64,000 nucleotides of DNA from an uncultured Lachnospiraceae bacterium. Its GTDB lineage: Bacteria; Bacillota; Clostridia; Lachnospirales; Lachnospiraceae. This document shows positions 17,090 through 26,124 of the stretch, piece by piece. The stretch is taken from the NCBI GenBank assembly GCA_946557105.1, contig CAMNSZ010000006.1, positions 62,001 through 126,000 of the forward strand. The letters run 5' to 3'. A program made the translations under genes and the position numbers. Under the pieces are notes generated by a model. It searched no databases. It was given only the letters and a program-made list of their open reading frames with translations, and was not told the origin of the DNA. The stretch's first letter is position 1. Every line of letters starts with the position of its first letter.

Positions 17090-17988
17090 AAGGCTTTTAC
17101 GCGGATAGCCTGATTATAATCTCCGAACTGCTCACCGAACAATGTACAGCCGCCGCAGTTTTTTGCGCCGCGGGGAACCTCGATACGGAAGGTGAGCTGG
17201 CTGCTGTAGTTGAGCTTCAGACTGTCGATAGTAGTTTCGGACAGCTTTTGGTCGTCCATAAAGGCGCCTTTCTGATTGATGCTTAGAGTTTTGAGAAGTC
17301 CGTACTGATTTAAACTTGCAGGCCACCATGAGGGAGATATATAGCCTCTGCGGTCGCCATAGTCGCCGGGGCTGGTCCATACTCCCAGAGCCTGATTATT
17401 CAAGGAAAAATGGATGTCGGAGGGATAATTCTCGTTAAAGCCCGGACATTCCGAAGATATTTCAAAGGAAATGTGCAGCTCCTTTAATTTTTGGCAGGGA
17501 AGAAGATGATTGGGCAGACCATATTCCAGATAACCGCTGGAAAACCATAAAATTTCTGCATCAAAATGTTCGGGAAAGGTAAATGCCTTGACGTCATCCA
17601 AGGATCCGATAAGCTTTTCGTGTGTGGAAAGACCACAGGTAGGCGTAACGCTGCAGGCGGTAAAGTACCCGATTTTAATGTCGTCCTGATAATACTGTGT
17701 CGTTTCCGCAGCGGGAACCATATCAATTATCAGTCTGTCATGGCTGGGGCTTATAAGCTTCATGGTGCCGCGTCTGCCTGAGGTATTCTGAATGTGTACC
17801 AGACCGGCGTCAGCCAGCTTGCCCACATGCATGGAGATGGCGCTGTTGGTAAGTCCTAAAGTCTGCGCAAGATCATTCATGCTTAAGTTCGGGGTATGAT
17901 AAATCAATTTCATGATTTCTATTCTCATGGGGGCGCTCAATGCCTTGATTACCTTTTCGGCTTCGTCTAAAGAGGATAAATGCAGCAT
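17080..17988 (-). CDS. ArsR-type winged-helix transcriptional regulator, 302 aa
   Basis: The N-terminal 90 residues are an ArsR-like winged helix: KALSAPMRIEIMKLIYHT, then LAQTLGLTNSAISMHVGKL as recognition helix, then a wing around TSGRRGTMKLI. The ~200-residue C-terminal part is beta-rich and probably senses a ligand or holds the dimer; ArsR proteins are usually only about 100-120 aa, so this is a long form. It is divergent from the GH51 arabinofuranosidase at 18329 across an AT-rich intergenic region containing a perfect palindrome (18262-18276). The natural inference is that it controls that gene in response to an arabinose-containing sugar. Confidence 0.8.
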   Translation of the reverse strand: MLHLSSLDEAEKVIKALSAPMRIEIMKLIYHTPNLSMNDLAQTLGLTNSAISMHVGKLADAGLVHIQNTSGRRGTMKLISPSHDRLIIDMVPAAETTQYYQDDIKIGYFTACSVTPTCGLSTHEKLIGSLDDVKAFTFPEHFDAEILWFSSGYLEYGLPNHLLPCQKLKELHISFEISSECPGFNENYPSDIHFSLNNQALGVWTSPGDYGDRRGYISPSWWPASLNQYGLLKTLSINQKGAFMDDQKLSETTIDSLKLNYSSQLTFRIEVPRGAKNCGGCTLFGEQFGDYNQAIRVKAFYE

Positions 17989-18328
17989 ACTTTTTACTCC
18001 TTGTGAACTTAATACCGTGGGCGCAGAAAGGATGGCGCCTCAGAACGGGTGTTTATTTTTCCTATCATGGAACGCCGGCTTAATGCGCCGGGTAAGCGAT
18101 TTTAAGATGGCTCCGGCAAAATTATGATACCATAAATTTTTAATTTATTAAAGTACATAATTAAATAAATAAAACTTTAAGAAATTTGTACAGATTTTGA
18201 AAATATATTTGTATAAATTGATACTACTAATTTATTTGACATTTTAAAGCGGGTATAATAGACTTATACTATAAGTTGGATATTTTTATTATTTAAATAT
18301 AAAGTTAAATAAAAGGAGAAAATAACCT
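17989..18328. promoter_or_regulatory. Divergent promoter region with perfect 15-bp palindrome
   Basis: The 340 bases between the regulator and the GH51 gene are very AT-rich from 18128 onward. ACTTATA-C-TATAAGT (18262-18276) is a perfect 7-1-7 inverted repeat and the best operator candidate. Promoter elements for the GH51 gene are ambiguous: TTGACA (around 18236) is 12 bases from TATAAT, too close to pair with it, but 17 bases from TAGACT. The palindrome would lie at or just after the start site. AAAGGAG (18312-18318) is the ribosome-binding site of the GH51 gene. Confidence 0.55.
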
Positions 18329-19828
18329 ATGACAAAATTGTATGTAAACTCGAAGGTAAAGAAGGGGCATATTAATCCCGAATTACAGGGGCACTTTTCC
18401 GAGCATTTAGGGCGCTGCATTTATGAGGGACTTTATGTGGGGGAAGATTCCCATATTCCTAATGAAAACGGTATGCGCAAGGATGTAGTGGAGGCGCTTA
18501 AGGAGATTAAGGTGCCGGTGCTTCGCTGGCCGGGAGGATGTTTTGCGGATGAATATCATTGGAAGGACGGTATCGGTCCGAAGGAAAGCCGGAAGAAAAT
18601 GATTAACACTCATTGGGGCGGCGTGGTAGAGGATAACAGCTTTGGCACTCATGAGTTTATGGAGTTGTGTCGTCAGCTGGGCTGTAAGACCTACATAAAC
18701 GGCAACGTGGGAAGCGGCACCGTGCAGGAGATGAGTGAGTGGGTGGAATATATGACCTTTAACGGTGTGTCTCCTATGGCTGATATGCGAAAGGAGAACG
18801 GACATGAGGAGCCATGGACGGTTGATTATTTCGGCGTGGGCAATGAAAACTGGGGCTGCGGAGGAAATATGAGACCGGAGTATTATGGGGATTTGTACCG
18901 CAGATATCAGACTTATATCCGCAATTACGACTCTAAGAAGCCTATCGCTAAAATTGCGTGCGGCGCCAATGCGGAAGACTATCACTGGACGGATAAGGTG
19001 CTTGAGACGATTACCGACCATAGCGTTGTCTCTATGAACGGTTTGTCCTTACATTATTATACCATTCCCACCGGCGATTGGGGGAAGAAGGGCTCCGCAA
19101 CGGAATTTGACGAGGAGGGCTGGTATGCTACTCTGAAGGGTACTTTGTTTATGGAGACTCTGATTAAGCGTCATGGAGCGATTATGGATCAATATGACCC
19201 TGATAAGAAGATTGGCATGGTAATTGACGAGTGGGGAATCTGGTGCGACGTGGAGCCGGGAACAAATCCGGGATTTTTATATCAGCAGAATTCCATGAGA
19301 GATGCGGTAGTCGCAGGCATCAATCTGAACCTGTTCAATAAGAACTGTGACCGTGTGAAGATGGCAAATATTGCCCAGATGGTAAATGTGCTTCAATCGG
19401 TGATTTTGACTGAAGGCGAGAAGATGGTGAAGACCCCTACATGGCATGTATTTAATATGTATAAGGCACATCAGGACAATGAGCTGGTGGAGTCTTCCAT
19501 TGAGACAAAGACTATAGGAACCGAAAAGTCTAAGGTGCCGAACCTGACGGAATCCGTGTCCAAGGCTGCAGACGGGAAGCTTCATGTGACTTTGACGAAT
19601 CTTTCTTTGGACGAAGCTTATGAGATTGAGAGTATTTTTGCCGAGACTGCAGTGAAATCCGTGAAGGGAACCGTACTCACGGGAGAGATGACTGCGCATA
19701 ACACCTTTGACGCTCCCGACACGGTACATGCAAAGGAGTTTGATAAGATTGTTATTTCAGGAAATAAGCTGGCCTTTACCATTCCTGCATGCAGCGTGCT
19801 TCATCTTGAGGTGGAAGTGGAAGAGTAA
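18329..19828 (+). CDS. abfA: GH51 alpha-L-arabinofuranosidase, 499 aa
   Basis: The enzyme removes alpha-L-arabinofuranosyl residues from arabinan and arabinoxylan fragments by a retaining mechanism. The family marks are [20 protein letters not shown] near residue 68, the acid/base Glu in VGNENWG (about residue 173), and the nucleophile Glu in VIDEWGIW (about residue 301). A C-terminal beta-sandwich follows. There is no signal peptide, so it acts in the cytoplasm on imported oligosaccharides, as most bacterial GH51 enzymes do. It is divergent from an ArsR-like regulator and followed by a strong terminator, so it is probably transcribed alone. A second, divergent GH51 enzyme lies at 61111. Confidence 0.93.
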   Translation: MTKLYVNSKVKKGHINPELQGHFSEHLGRCIYEGLYVGEDSHIPNENGMRKDVVEALKEIKVPVLRWPGGCFADEYHWKDGIGPKESRKKMINTHWGGVVEDNSFGTHEFMELCRQLGCKTYINGNVGSGTVQEMSEWVEYMTFNGVSPMADMRKENGHEEPWTVDYFGVGNENWGCGGNMRPEYYGDLYRRYQTYIRNYDSKKPIAKIACGANAEDYHWTDKVLETITDHSVVSMNGLSLHYYTIPTGDWGKKGSATEFDEEGWYATLKGTLFMETLIKRHGAIMDQYDPDKKIGMVIDEWGIWCDVEPGTNPGFLYQQNSMRDAVVAGINLNLFNKNCDRVKMANIAQMVNVLQSVILTEGEKMVKTPTWHVFNMYKAHQDNELVESSIETKTIGTEKSKVPNLTESVSKAADGKLHVTLTNLSLDEAYEIESIFAETAVKSVKGTVLTGEMTAHNTFDAPDTVHAKEFDKIVISGNKLAFTIPACSVLHLEVEVEE

Positions 19829-19852
19829 TTTGAAAATATATGTAAGATAGAT

Positions 19853-19888
19853 AAAAACCGCAGCGGCGTTATTCCCCCTGCGGTTTTT
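19853..19888 (+). terminator. Intrinsic terminator after the GH51 gene
   Basis: AAAAACCGCAG (19853-19863) pairs perfectly with CTGCGGTTTTT (19878-19888) over 11 bp, ending in a T-run. Confidence 0.88.
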
Positions 19889-20037
19889 ATAATTTATTCG
19901 GCTGATATTCCGAAAATATAGCCCGGCTGATGAAAAGTGTTGCGGTAAAGCATATTTTGGGAATATAATTTGTACTAGGCAGGCGGTAGTTTGGCTGCCT
20001 GAGAGTGAAGAGGGAAGGATAAAGGGAGGTAATATCC

Positions 20038-21213
20038 ATGTTTCATTGCAGAGAAGCATTAAATAAGCTTATAGACAGGGAAGTAAGGGCAGGGCGTGTT
20101 GCGGGTGCGAGCGCCCTGATTCTCCACAGGGATGAGGAGGTTTATTTTCATGCCTGCGGATATGCCGATAGAGAAAAGAAAATTCCCATGGGGAGAGAAA
20201 CTATAATACGTCTTTATTCCATGTCAAAGCCCATAACGGCTGCCGCCGTTATGATATTGGCGGAGCGGGGAGAAATTGATTTAAAGGACTCCTTATCCAA
20301 GCATCTGCCTGCGTTTACAGACCAGAAGGTCTGGCAGGAGGGCAAGCTTATTCCTCCAAGGCGTGAAATTACTTTGTGGGATTTATTAAACATGACGTCG
20401 GGTATCCCTTACCCTGATTTGAATCATGAGCCGGGAAGACAGATGGACGGGATTTTTAAGGAGTTGATTGCACGTCGCGAGCGAGGGGAAAGAGTGGCTA
20501 CACAGGAGTACATGGAGCATATTGCGAGGGTACCTCTTTGCTTTTCACCGGGGAAAAAGTGGATGTATGGGCTGTCGGCAGACGTATTGGGGGCGGTAGT
20601 GGAGAAGGTCTCAGGCGTAACCTATGGGGAGTTCCTCCGCAGAGAGCTGTTTGCGCCGCTTGAGATGGAGGATACGGGATTTTTTGTGCCAAGGGAGAAG
20701 AGAGAGCGCTTTGCGCAGGCATATCAATGGGAGGACGAGTCAGGTACGCTTCTACCGCTTACGGGCAGTCACCTTGGCGAATATTATGGGGAGGATGTCG
20801 CCTTTGAATCCGGTGGGGCGGGGCTTACCTCAACCATTGACGATTACAGCCATTTTGCAAGTATGCTTTTGCACAAAGGGAGGTACAAGGATAAGAGGAT
20901 TCTTGGCAGAAAAACGGTGGAATTTATGACACAGGACCATCTGAGCGAAGAGCAAAAGGCCGACTATACATGGGATAGCGTGTTGGGCTGCGGATATGGC
21001 TGCCTGATGCGGGTAATGACAAATCAAGGCGGAGCAATGTTAAATGCCTCCGCGGGAGAGTTCGGCTGGGACGGTTGGACAGGAAATTATGTTACGATTG
21101 ACCCTGTGGAGGATCTGATATTTATTTATTTTATCCAAAGAGCCGGCATGGGAATGATGCCGGTGGTAAGAAAACTGCGAATGGCAATTTACGGAGGTTT
21201 GGAGGAGCTGTAA
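20038..21213 (+). CDS. Beta-lactamase-related serine hydrolase, 391 aa
   Basis: The protein is in the class C beta-lactamase/esterase/penicillin-binding-protein-like family. The catalytic S-x-x-K motif is SMSK at residues 61-64 (IRLYSMSKPITAAAV). The second motif region is KKWMYGLSADVLGAVV, and the C-terminal GWDGWTGNYVTIDP stands where the family has its H/K-x-G box. There is no obvious signal peptide or membrane helix, so it is probably cytoplasmic and acts as an esterase or peptidase. The ATG at 20038 follows an AAAGGGAGG ribosome-binding site. It sits between arabinose-related genes and an ABC-F protein with no obvious operon partner. Confidence 0.85.
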   Translation: MFHCREALNKLIDREVRAGRVAGASALILHRDEEVYFHACGYADREKKIPMGRETIIRLYSMSKPITAAAVMILAERGEIDLKDSLSKHLPAFTDQKVWQEGKLIPPRREITLWDLLNMTSGIPYPDLNHEPGRQMDGIFKELIARRERGERVATQEYMEHIARVPLCFSPGKKWMYGLSADVLGAVVEKVSGVTYGEFLRRELFAPLEMEDTGFFVPREKRERFAQAYQWEDESGTLLPLTGSHLGEYYGEDVAFESGGAGLTSTIDDYSHFASMLLHKGRYKDKRILGRKTVEFMTQDHLSEEQKADYTWDSVLGCGYGCLMRVMTNQGGAMLNASAGEFGWDGWTGNYVTIDPVEDLIFIYFIQRAGMGMMPVVRKLRMAIYGGLEEL

Positions 21214-21337
21214 GCGTAAGATAATCCCGCGCTTGGACATGGGGCTGTATTTTGCCCGCATACCAAAGACCATAAAATAGAAGTGCAAACGAGGAAGGCA
21301 GTGTAAAAATAAGCTATTAAGTTTATTTTTCACACAC

Positions 21338-21436
21338 AAATTTGTGACGGAGCCACAAATTTGAATCGCAGAGCTAAATCTGATATTGGGCTCGCGTGCC
21401 TGCGCAAAAAACGCTCCGGCATGGAGGATTAATATG
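21338..21436 (+). repeat. Dispersed leader repeat, copy A
   Basis: This stretch is clearly related to 42447-42554. Both start with an AATTTGT...ACAAATT hairpin (8-bp arms here), share CACAAATTTGAATCGC exactly, then AAATCT, and end with CTGCGCA, GCTCCGG and a GGxGGxTTAxTATG that contains the start codon of the next gene. Similarity is roughly two thirds over about 90 bases. Here it supplies the GGAGG ribosome-binding site of the ABC-F gene. A perfect palindrome CACAAATTTGTG (21335-21346) overlaps its left end. Confidence 0.7.
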
Positions 21437-23302
21437 AACGTTTTATCGGCTGACGGTATTACAAAGGCATATGGGGAGCGGAGGCTTTTTGATAAAGCCA
21501 ATTTTTATCTGGCGGAGGGAGAAAAGGTGGGAATACTGGGAATTAACGGAACCGGAAAATCCACGCTTTTAAAAATAATCGCCGGTCTGGAGGAGCCCGA
21601 CGAGGGAACGGTGACCCGGGCAAACGGCTATCTTGTAAAATATCTTTCGCAGGATCCTAAATTTCCGGATAAAGAAACGGTTCTCGAGGCCGTGCTTTGG
21701 GAAGCGGCCGCCATCGGTAACCGTCGGTCGCAGCAGGCGTCGTTGGACGAAGGACTGGCTGTAGAGGCAAAAAGCATGCTGACAAGGCTTGGCGTGACAG
21801 AGTTCTTGCAGCCCTGCGGACAGCTGTCCGGCGGACAAAAGAAGCGGCTTAAGCTTGTTTCGGCGCTGCTTTCAAGGGCAGAGATTCTGGTGCTGGACGA
21901 GCCTACCAACCATTTGGACAATGAAATGTCGGACTGGTTGGAGGAGATGCTGAAAAAGCGGAAAGGCGCGGTGGTCATGGTAACGCATGATCGCTATTTT
22001 TTGGACGGCGTTGCGAGAAGAATAGTGGAACTGGACAGGGGGAGACTTTACTCATATGAGACAAATTATTCCGGTTATTTAGAGCTGAAGGCGCAGAGGG
22101 AGGAGATGGAACAGGCAAGCGAGCGCAAACGTATCAGTATTCTGAGAAATGAGCTTGCATGGGTGCAGCGGGGGGCAAGGGCACGTTCCACTAAGCAGAA
22201 AGCACGTCTTGAGCGGTATGAGGAATTAAAAAATATACAGGCGCCTGTAGGTGATATGCAGGTAGCGCTCTCCTCGGTCAGCTCCCGTTTGGGGAGAACG
22301 ACAATAGAGCTGCATAATATCACTAAATCATATGGAGACAAGAGGCTTATCAGGGATTTCTCTTATTGGTTTTTGAAGGATGACAGAGTGGGATTTGTCG
22401 GCGGCAACGGCAGCGGAAAATCAACCTTGATGAAAATAATTATAGGGGAAATCGCTCCTGACAGCGGTGAGGTGGTCATAGGACAGACTGTGAAAATCGG
22501 TTACTATGCTCAGGAGCTGGATGATACCATGATGAATCCCAAGCAGAGAGTGATTGATTATATCAGGAACGTGGCGGAGTTTGTGGAGACCGCCGAGGGA
22601 AAAGTAAGCGCTTCGGCGCTGTTGGAGCGTTTCCTCTTTGCCGGTGAGGATCAGTATGGGATGTTGGGAAAACTCTCCGGCGGAGAGCGCAGGCGCCTGT
22701 ATATGTGCAAGGTGCTTATGGGTGCGCCCAATGTGCTGGTACTGGATGAGCCCACAAATGATTTGGACATAGCAACCCTGCGAATTTTGGAGGATTATCT
22801 GGATTGCTTCTGCGGGATTGTCATAGTGGTATCTCACGACAGGTATTTTCTGGACAGAACGGTGAGACGGATATTCGCCATAGAAGGGGATGGGATACTG
22901 CGTCAATACGAGGGCGGTTACACGGACTATGTCAATCGTATGGCTGAGCAGGAAGGGCAGGAGGGAAAGGATAGTGTGAGTATGCCCTCGTCGGATAAAA
23001 GGGTTGGGGATACAGAAAAAAACAATACAAAAAACTGGAAGAGCGGGCAGAAGAAAAAGCTTAAGTTTACCTATCAGGAGCAAAAGGATTATGAGAGCAT
23101 CGAGGGAGAAATTGCGGATTTAGAGAAAAAGCTGGAAAGGCTCGAAAAAGAATATATTGCCTGCGGAACCGATTTTATACGGTTGAATGAGCTGGCGGTT
23201 GAAAAAGAAAAGTCAGAGCAGCTTTTGGAAGAAAAAATGAATCGCTGGATGTATCTGGAGGAGCTGGCCGCAAGAATTGAAAAGGGAGAGTCGGCGGAAT
23301 AA
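21434..23302 (+). CDS. ABC-F family ATPase, 622 aa
   Basis: Two ABC ATPase domains lie on one chain without membrane segments. The first has GINGTGKST, LSGGQKKRLKL and LVLDEPTNHLD. The second has GGNGSGKST, LSGGERRRLYM and LVLDEPTNDLD. The linker between them is basic and helical, and a C-terminal coiled coil (about residues 545-615, ADLEKKLERLEKEYI) is like that of Uup. ABC-F proteins act on the ribosome, relieving stalling or protecting against antibiotics, rather than transporting. I choose the ATG at 21434 (MNVLSADG) because of the GGAGG just upstream. The leader is a dispersed repeat shared with the gene at 42552. A Uup/YdiF-like role is more likely than drug resistance. Confidence 0.9.
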   Translation: MNVLSADGITKAYGERRLFDKANFYLAEGEKVGILGINGTGKSTLLKIIAGLEEPDEGTVTRANGYLVKYLSQDPKFPDKETVLEAVLWEAAAIGNRRSQQASLDEGLAVEAKSMLTRLGVTEFLQPCGQLSGGQKKRLKLVSALLSRAEILVLDEPTNHLDNEMSDWLEEMLKKRKGAVVMVTHDRYFLDGVARRIVELDRGRLYSYETNYSGYLELKAQREEMEQASERKRISILRNELAWVQRGARARSTKQKARLERYEELKNIQAPVGDMQVALSSVSSRLGRTTIELHNITKSYGDKRLIRDFSYWFLKDDRVGFVGGNGSGKSTLMKIIIGEIAPDSGEVVIGQTVKIGYYAQELDDTMMNPKQRVIDYIRNVAEFVETAEGKVSASALLERFLFAGEDQYGMLGKLSGGERRRLYMCKVLMGAPNVLVLDEPTNDLDIATLRILEDYLDCFCGIVIVVSHDRYFLDRTVRRIFAIEGDGILRQYEGGYTDYVNRMAEQEGQEGKDSVSMPSSDKRVGDTEKNNTKNWKSGQKKKLKFTYQEQKDYESIEGEIADLEKKLERLEKEYIACGTDFIRLNELAVEKEKSEQLLEEKMNRWMYLEELAARIEKGESAE

Positions 23303-23311
23303 CCGTTCTCC

Positions 23312-23422
23312 CTATTCTTCAATGTCCTGATCCGCAGCTACTGCGGAAACAACGGAGGAAACCACTGCCACAATCACGGCAATAATAATAATTAATAAAC
23401 CGCCGCCTAATACAATAAACAT
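23312..23422 (-). CDS. Small single-pass membrane protein, 36 aa
   Basis: An ATG with AGGA at 5-base spacing opens a 36-codon frame. It encodes a hydrophobic stretch (GGGLLIIIIAVIVAVV) followed by a short acidic tail (DQDIEE). This is typical of tiny membrane proteins that bind larger membrane complexes. A TATAAT (minus strand, 23512-23517) preceded at 18 bases by a weak -35 (TTGCTT) could be the promoter, giving a leader of about 85 bases. A cre-like TGTGAGCGCTTTAA (23448-23461) lies in that leader. A GGGAGA hairpin with TTTTC follows on the minus strand. I know no matching family. Confidence 0.5.
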   Translation of the reverse strand: MFIVLGGGLLIIIIAVIVAVVSSVVSAVAADQDIEE

Positions 23423-23987
23423 ATCTGTCCTCGTTTCTGCGCCGTATTGTGAGCGCTTTAAGCCCTGTTGATGAAAATGTAAAATACTTCACCAATTCTA
23501 GTTACAGTCTCATTATATATCAAGTAGTATTTACAAAGCAATTCCTTTTCATAAAATTTTCAAATTCTTTCGGCCGCCGGATAATGAAGGAATATAAAAG
23601 CTGCGCATGGCATCTGTACGTAAGAAGAAAGCTGCTAATAAATTTAGTATAACTGACAGTTAAAATACAATGTCGTATAGATTAAGATATGGCATATTAT
23701 ATTGTCGGAAGGTTTTATCGGCAGTTATAATGGCGGTCATGTTTATGGCAAAAGGGGTTGTATTCGCGGCGGGGAAGCTGTGATTGTGACGTCGGACGCA
23801 CTTGCGCCGCAGTGTGCGGAATCGGGAGAGCATAAAGGGATGCTTAAGGTTTCCGGCGGAAGAATCCGAATAAAGACAATATATCAATTTTTTCTGATAA
23901 TGTATCATTGAAAACAACGGGGAAAAAGAGGATACTGTAAGAAGTAAATGTTACAATAGGTCTATCAAAGTATTCGGGAGGAAAAGG
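23423..23987. other. Intergenic region, 565 bp
   Basis: Its left part holds the probable leader and promoter of the minus-strand small protein. Between 23560 and 23940 I see no convincing gene. A 69-codon plus-strand frame at 23702-23911 has no ribosome-binding site and no recognisable sequence. The last 20 bases carry the GGGAGG ribosome-binding site of the next gene. Confidence 0.5.
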
Positions 23988-25838
23988 ATGCAGGAATTAA
24001 CAGGAAAAGCGGTAAAATTGCATGAAGGAGAGCTGCTGCGCAGAGAGGAGAGCAACAGACAATATCTGATGAAGCTGAAAACCCAGCATCTGCTGCGCAA
24101 CTATCAGCTAGAGGCGGGAAGATATTCCGGCAGAGGCATGGACGCAGAGGCAATGGGAGGCTGGGAGGATCCCAGCTGCCAGCTGAGGGGACATTTTTTG
24201 GGTCACTGGCTGTCTGCGGCGGCGCTTCGTTATCAGGAAAACGGCGACAAGGAATTAAAGGCGAAGACAGAGGTAATTCTGGAGGAGCTGACGCTGTGCC
24301 AGCAGGAAAACGGGGGAGAGTGGGTCTGCCCCATTCCCGAGAAATATCTCCATTGGATTGGAAAAGGAAAAGGCGTCTGGGCGCCTCAATATAATATTCA
24401 TAAGCTTTTTATGGGACTTGTGGACGTATATCGACTTATGGGGCTTCAGAATGCGCTAAACATAGCGGATAAGCTGGCAGATTGGTTTTATCGTTGGAGC
24501 GGAAGCTACACCGCAGGGGAATTTGATAATATTCTGGATATTGAAACAGGGGGGATGCTGGAGGTGTGGGCAGACCTTTTGGAGATAACGCAGGATACAA
24601 AGTATCAAACACTCTTGGAGCGTTACTATAGAGGGAGGCTGTTCGACCCGCTGCTGGAGGGCAGGGACGTGCTTACCAATATGCATGCGAATACCACGAT
24701 TCCCGAGGCGTTAGGCTGTGCGAGAGCCTATGAGGTTACGGGAGAAGAAAAGTGGCTGAAAATTGTTTTTGCATACTGGAAATGTGCGGTCACGGACAGG
24801 GGCAGCTTTGTGACGGGCGGACAGACCCAAGGAGAAATCTGGACTCCCATGCGTAAGCTTAAAGCGAGACTGGGAGATAAAAATCAGGAGCATTGTACGG
24901 TTTATAATATGATACGTCTGGCTGAATTTTTGTTCCGTCAGACGAAGGATCCTGAGTATATGCATTACATAGAGTATAATGTGCAAAACGGTATTATGGC
25001 GCAGACCTACTGGCAGGGAATGCCTTACAATAACAGTCCGGGCAGAGGACTGCTGACTTATTTCCTGCCTATGAAGGCGGGCAGTAGAAAGGATTGGGCG
25101 GGAGAGATGGACAGCTTCTTCTGCTGCCACGGAACCATGGTACAGGCAAACGCCGCATGGAACCACCGTCTTTACTATCAGGAGGGAAGCGAGCTGTACA
25201 TTACCCAGTATGCTAATTCCGAGGTGGATTTTGAGGTGGCGGGCAAGATGTTTAAGCTGTCTCAGAGACAGGATTATATGAACGGCAGTTTGATGAGCTC
25301 CTCGGAGAATAATGCAAAGCAGACTATAAATGAGACGACAAGCGCTTTTGCCAACAGACCCGATTTCAGGAAGTATATTTTTACCATACATGGAGAAGGC
25401 AGTGCAGAGTTTAGTATCCATATGCGGATTCCTGACTGGATTCAAGGAGAGGCGAAGATTTTTGTCAACGACGAGCTGGTACGTTCAACAAAGGAAACCG
25501 ACAAGTTTGTGGTTCTGGACAGAGTGTGGAGCAGCGAGGATAGGATTGCAGTAACTTTTCCTATCGGGCTTGCGTTTGTCACGTTGCCGGATGACGACAC
25601 AATGGGAGCATTCCGCTATGGCGCCGACGTGCTTGCGGGAATCACCGGGCAGGAGAGAATTTTATATTTGGAGAGCGAACGGCCGGAGGAGGAGCTTACC
25701 GCAGATACCGAACGGCAGTGGGGGGAATTCCGTACCTTCTACCGCACGGAGAATCAGGATCCTGGTATAAACTTCAGGAAATTAAACGAAATAGGATATG
25801 AGCCTTATCAGATTTATTTTAAGGTAAAAAGCAGATAG
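23988..25838 (+). CDS. GH127-type glycoside hydrolase (DUF1680), 616 aa
   Basis: The sequence is a second beta-L-arabinofuranosidase-superfamily protein, clearly divergent from the one at 1-1829. The (alpha/alpha)6-barrel region includes GHFLGHWLSAAALRY near residue 66 and an N-terminal substrate region (YNIHKLFMGLVDVY). The zinc/nucleophile set appears as KNQEHCTVYNMIRLAE (Cys303) and DSFFCCHGTMVQANA (Cys379, Cys380). There is no signal peptide. The order and spacing suggest GH127 or a near family such as GH146; activity on beta-L-arabinofuranose is likely but not certain. The gene is alone between the small ORF and a clear terminator. Confidence 0.85.
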   Translation: MQELTGKAVKLHEGELLRREESNRQYLMKLKTQHLLRNYQLEAGRYSGRGMDAEAMGGWEDPSCQLRGHFLGHWLSAAALRYQENGDKELKAKTEVILEELTLCQQENGGEWVCPIPEKYLHWIGKGKGVWAPQYNIHKLFMGLVDVYRLMGLQNALNIADKLADWFYRWSGSYTAGEFDNILDIETGGMLEVWADLLEITQDTKYQTLLERYYRGRLFDPLLEGRDVLTNMHANTTIPEALGCARAYEVTGEEKWLKIVFAYWKCAVTDRGSFVTGGQTQGEIWTPMRKLKARLGDKNQEHCTVYNMIRLAEFLFRQTKDPEYMHYIEYNVQNGIMAQTYWQGMPYNNSPGRGLLTYFLPMKAGSRKDWAGEMDSFFCCHGTMVQANAAWNHRLYYQEGSELYITQYANSEVDFEVAGKMFKLSQRQDYMNGSLMSSSENNAKQTINETTSAFANRPDFRKYIFTIHGEGSAEFSIHMRIPDWIQGEAKIFVNDELVRSTKETDKFVVLDRVWSSEDRIAVTFPIGLAFVTLPDDDTMGAFRYGADVLAGITGQERILYLESERPEEELTADTERQWGEFRTFYRTENQDPGINFRKLNEIGYEPYQIYFKVKSR

Positions 25839-25876
25839 ATGTCAGAGCCTGCGGATTTAAATGCAGACCGGAACGA

Positions 25877-25930
25877 AATAAGCTGTCGGATAAACGTTTA
25901 TTCCGGCAGCTTATTTAAAAAATTTTATTT
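25877..25930 (+). terminator. Intrinsic terminator after the second GH127-type gene
   Basis: AATAAGCTGTCGGATAAACG (from 25877) pairs with the inverted copy ending at 25915, nearly perfect over about 20 bases with one bulge, and is followed by an A/T-rich tail containing TTTTATTTTG. Confidence 0.8.
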
Positions 25931-25935
25931 TGTCC

Positions 25936-25964
25936 TTGACATATTTATAAATACAGTGTAAAGT
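25936..25964 (+). promoter_or_regulatory. Probable promoter of the Tad-like operon
   Basis: TTGACA (25936-25941) and TAAAGT (25959-25964) are 17 bases apart. The leader to the first gene is about 155 bases. No operator-like repeat was seen. Confidence 0.55.
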
Positions 25965-26124
25965 ACAATCACTTAGTAAATTTCAACAAATCGCTAAGGA
26001 TCTTTTTTCCGGCTGATTCAGCCAAAGTTACCAATTTTATTTTTTAACAGAGCTTTCTTTTTTGTACTCTTTTTGGATAGGCGCCGTCCGTAAAGCGCAA
26101 AAAGAAGCCAGAATAACGGGAGGG

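Noticed and set aside
23702..23911. 69-codon plus-strand frame in the gap before the second GH127-type gene
   Set aside because: No ribosome-binding site and no family-like sequence; probably chance.
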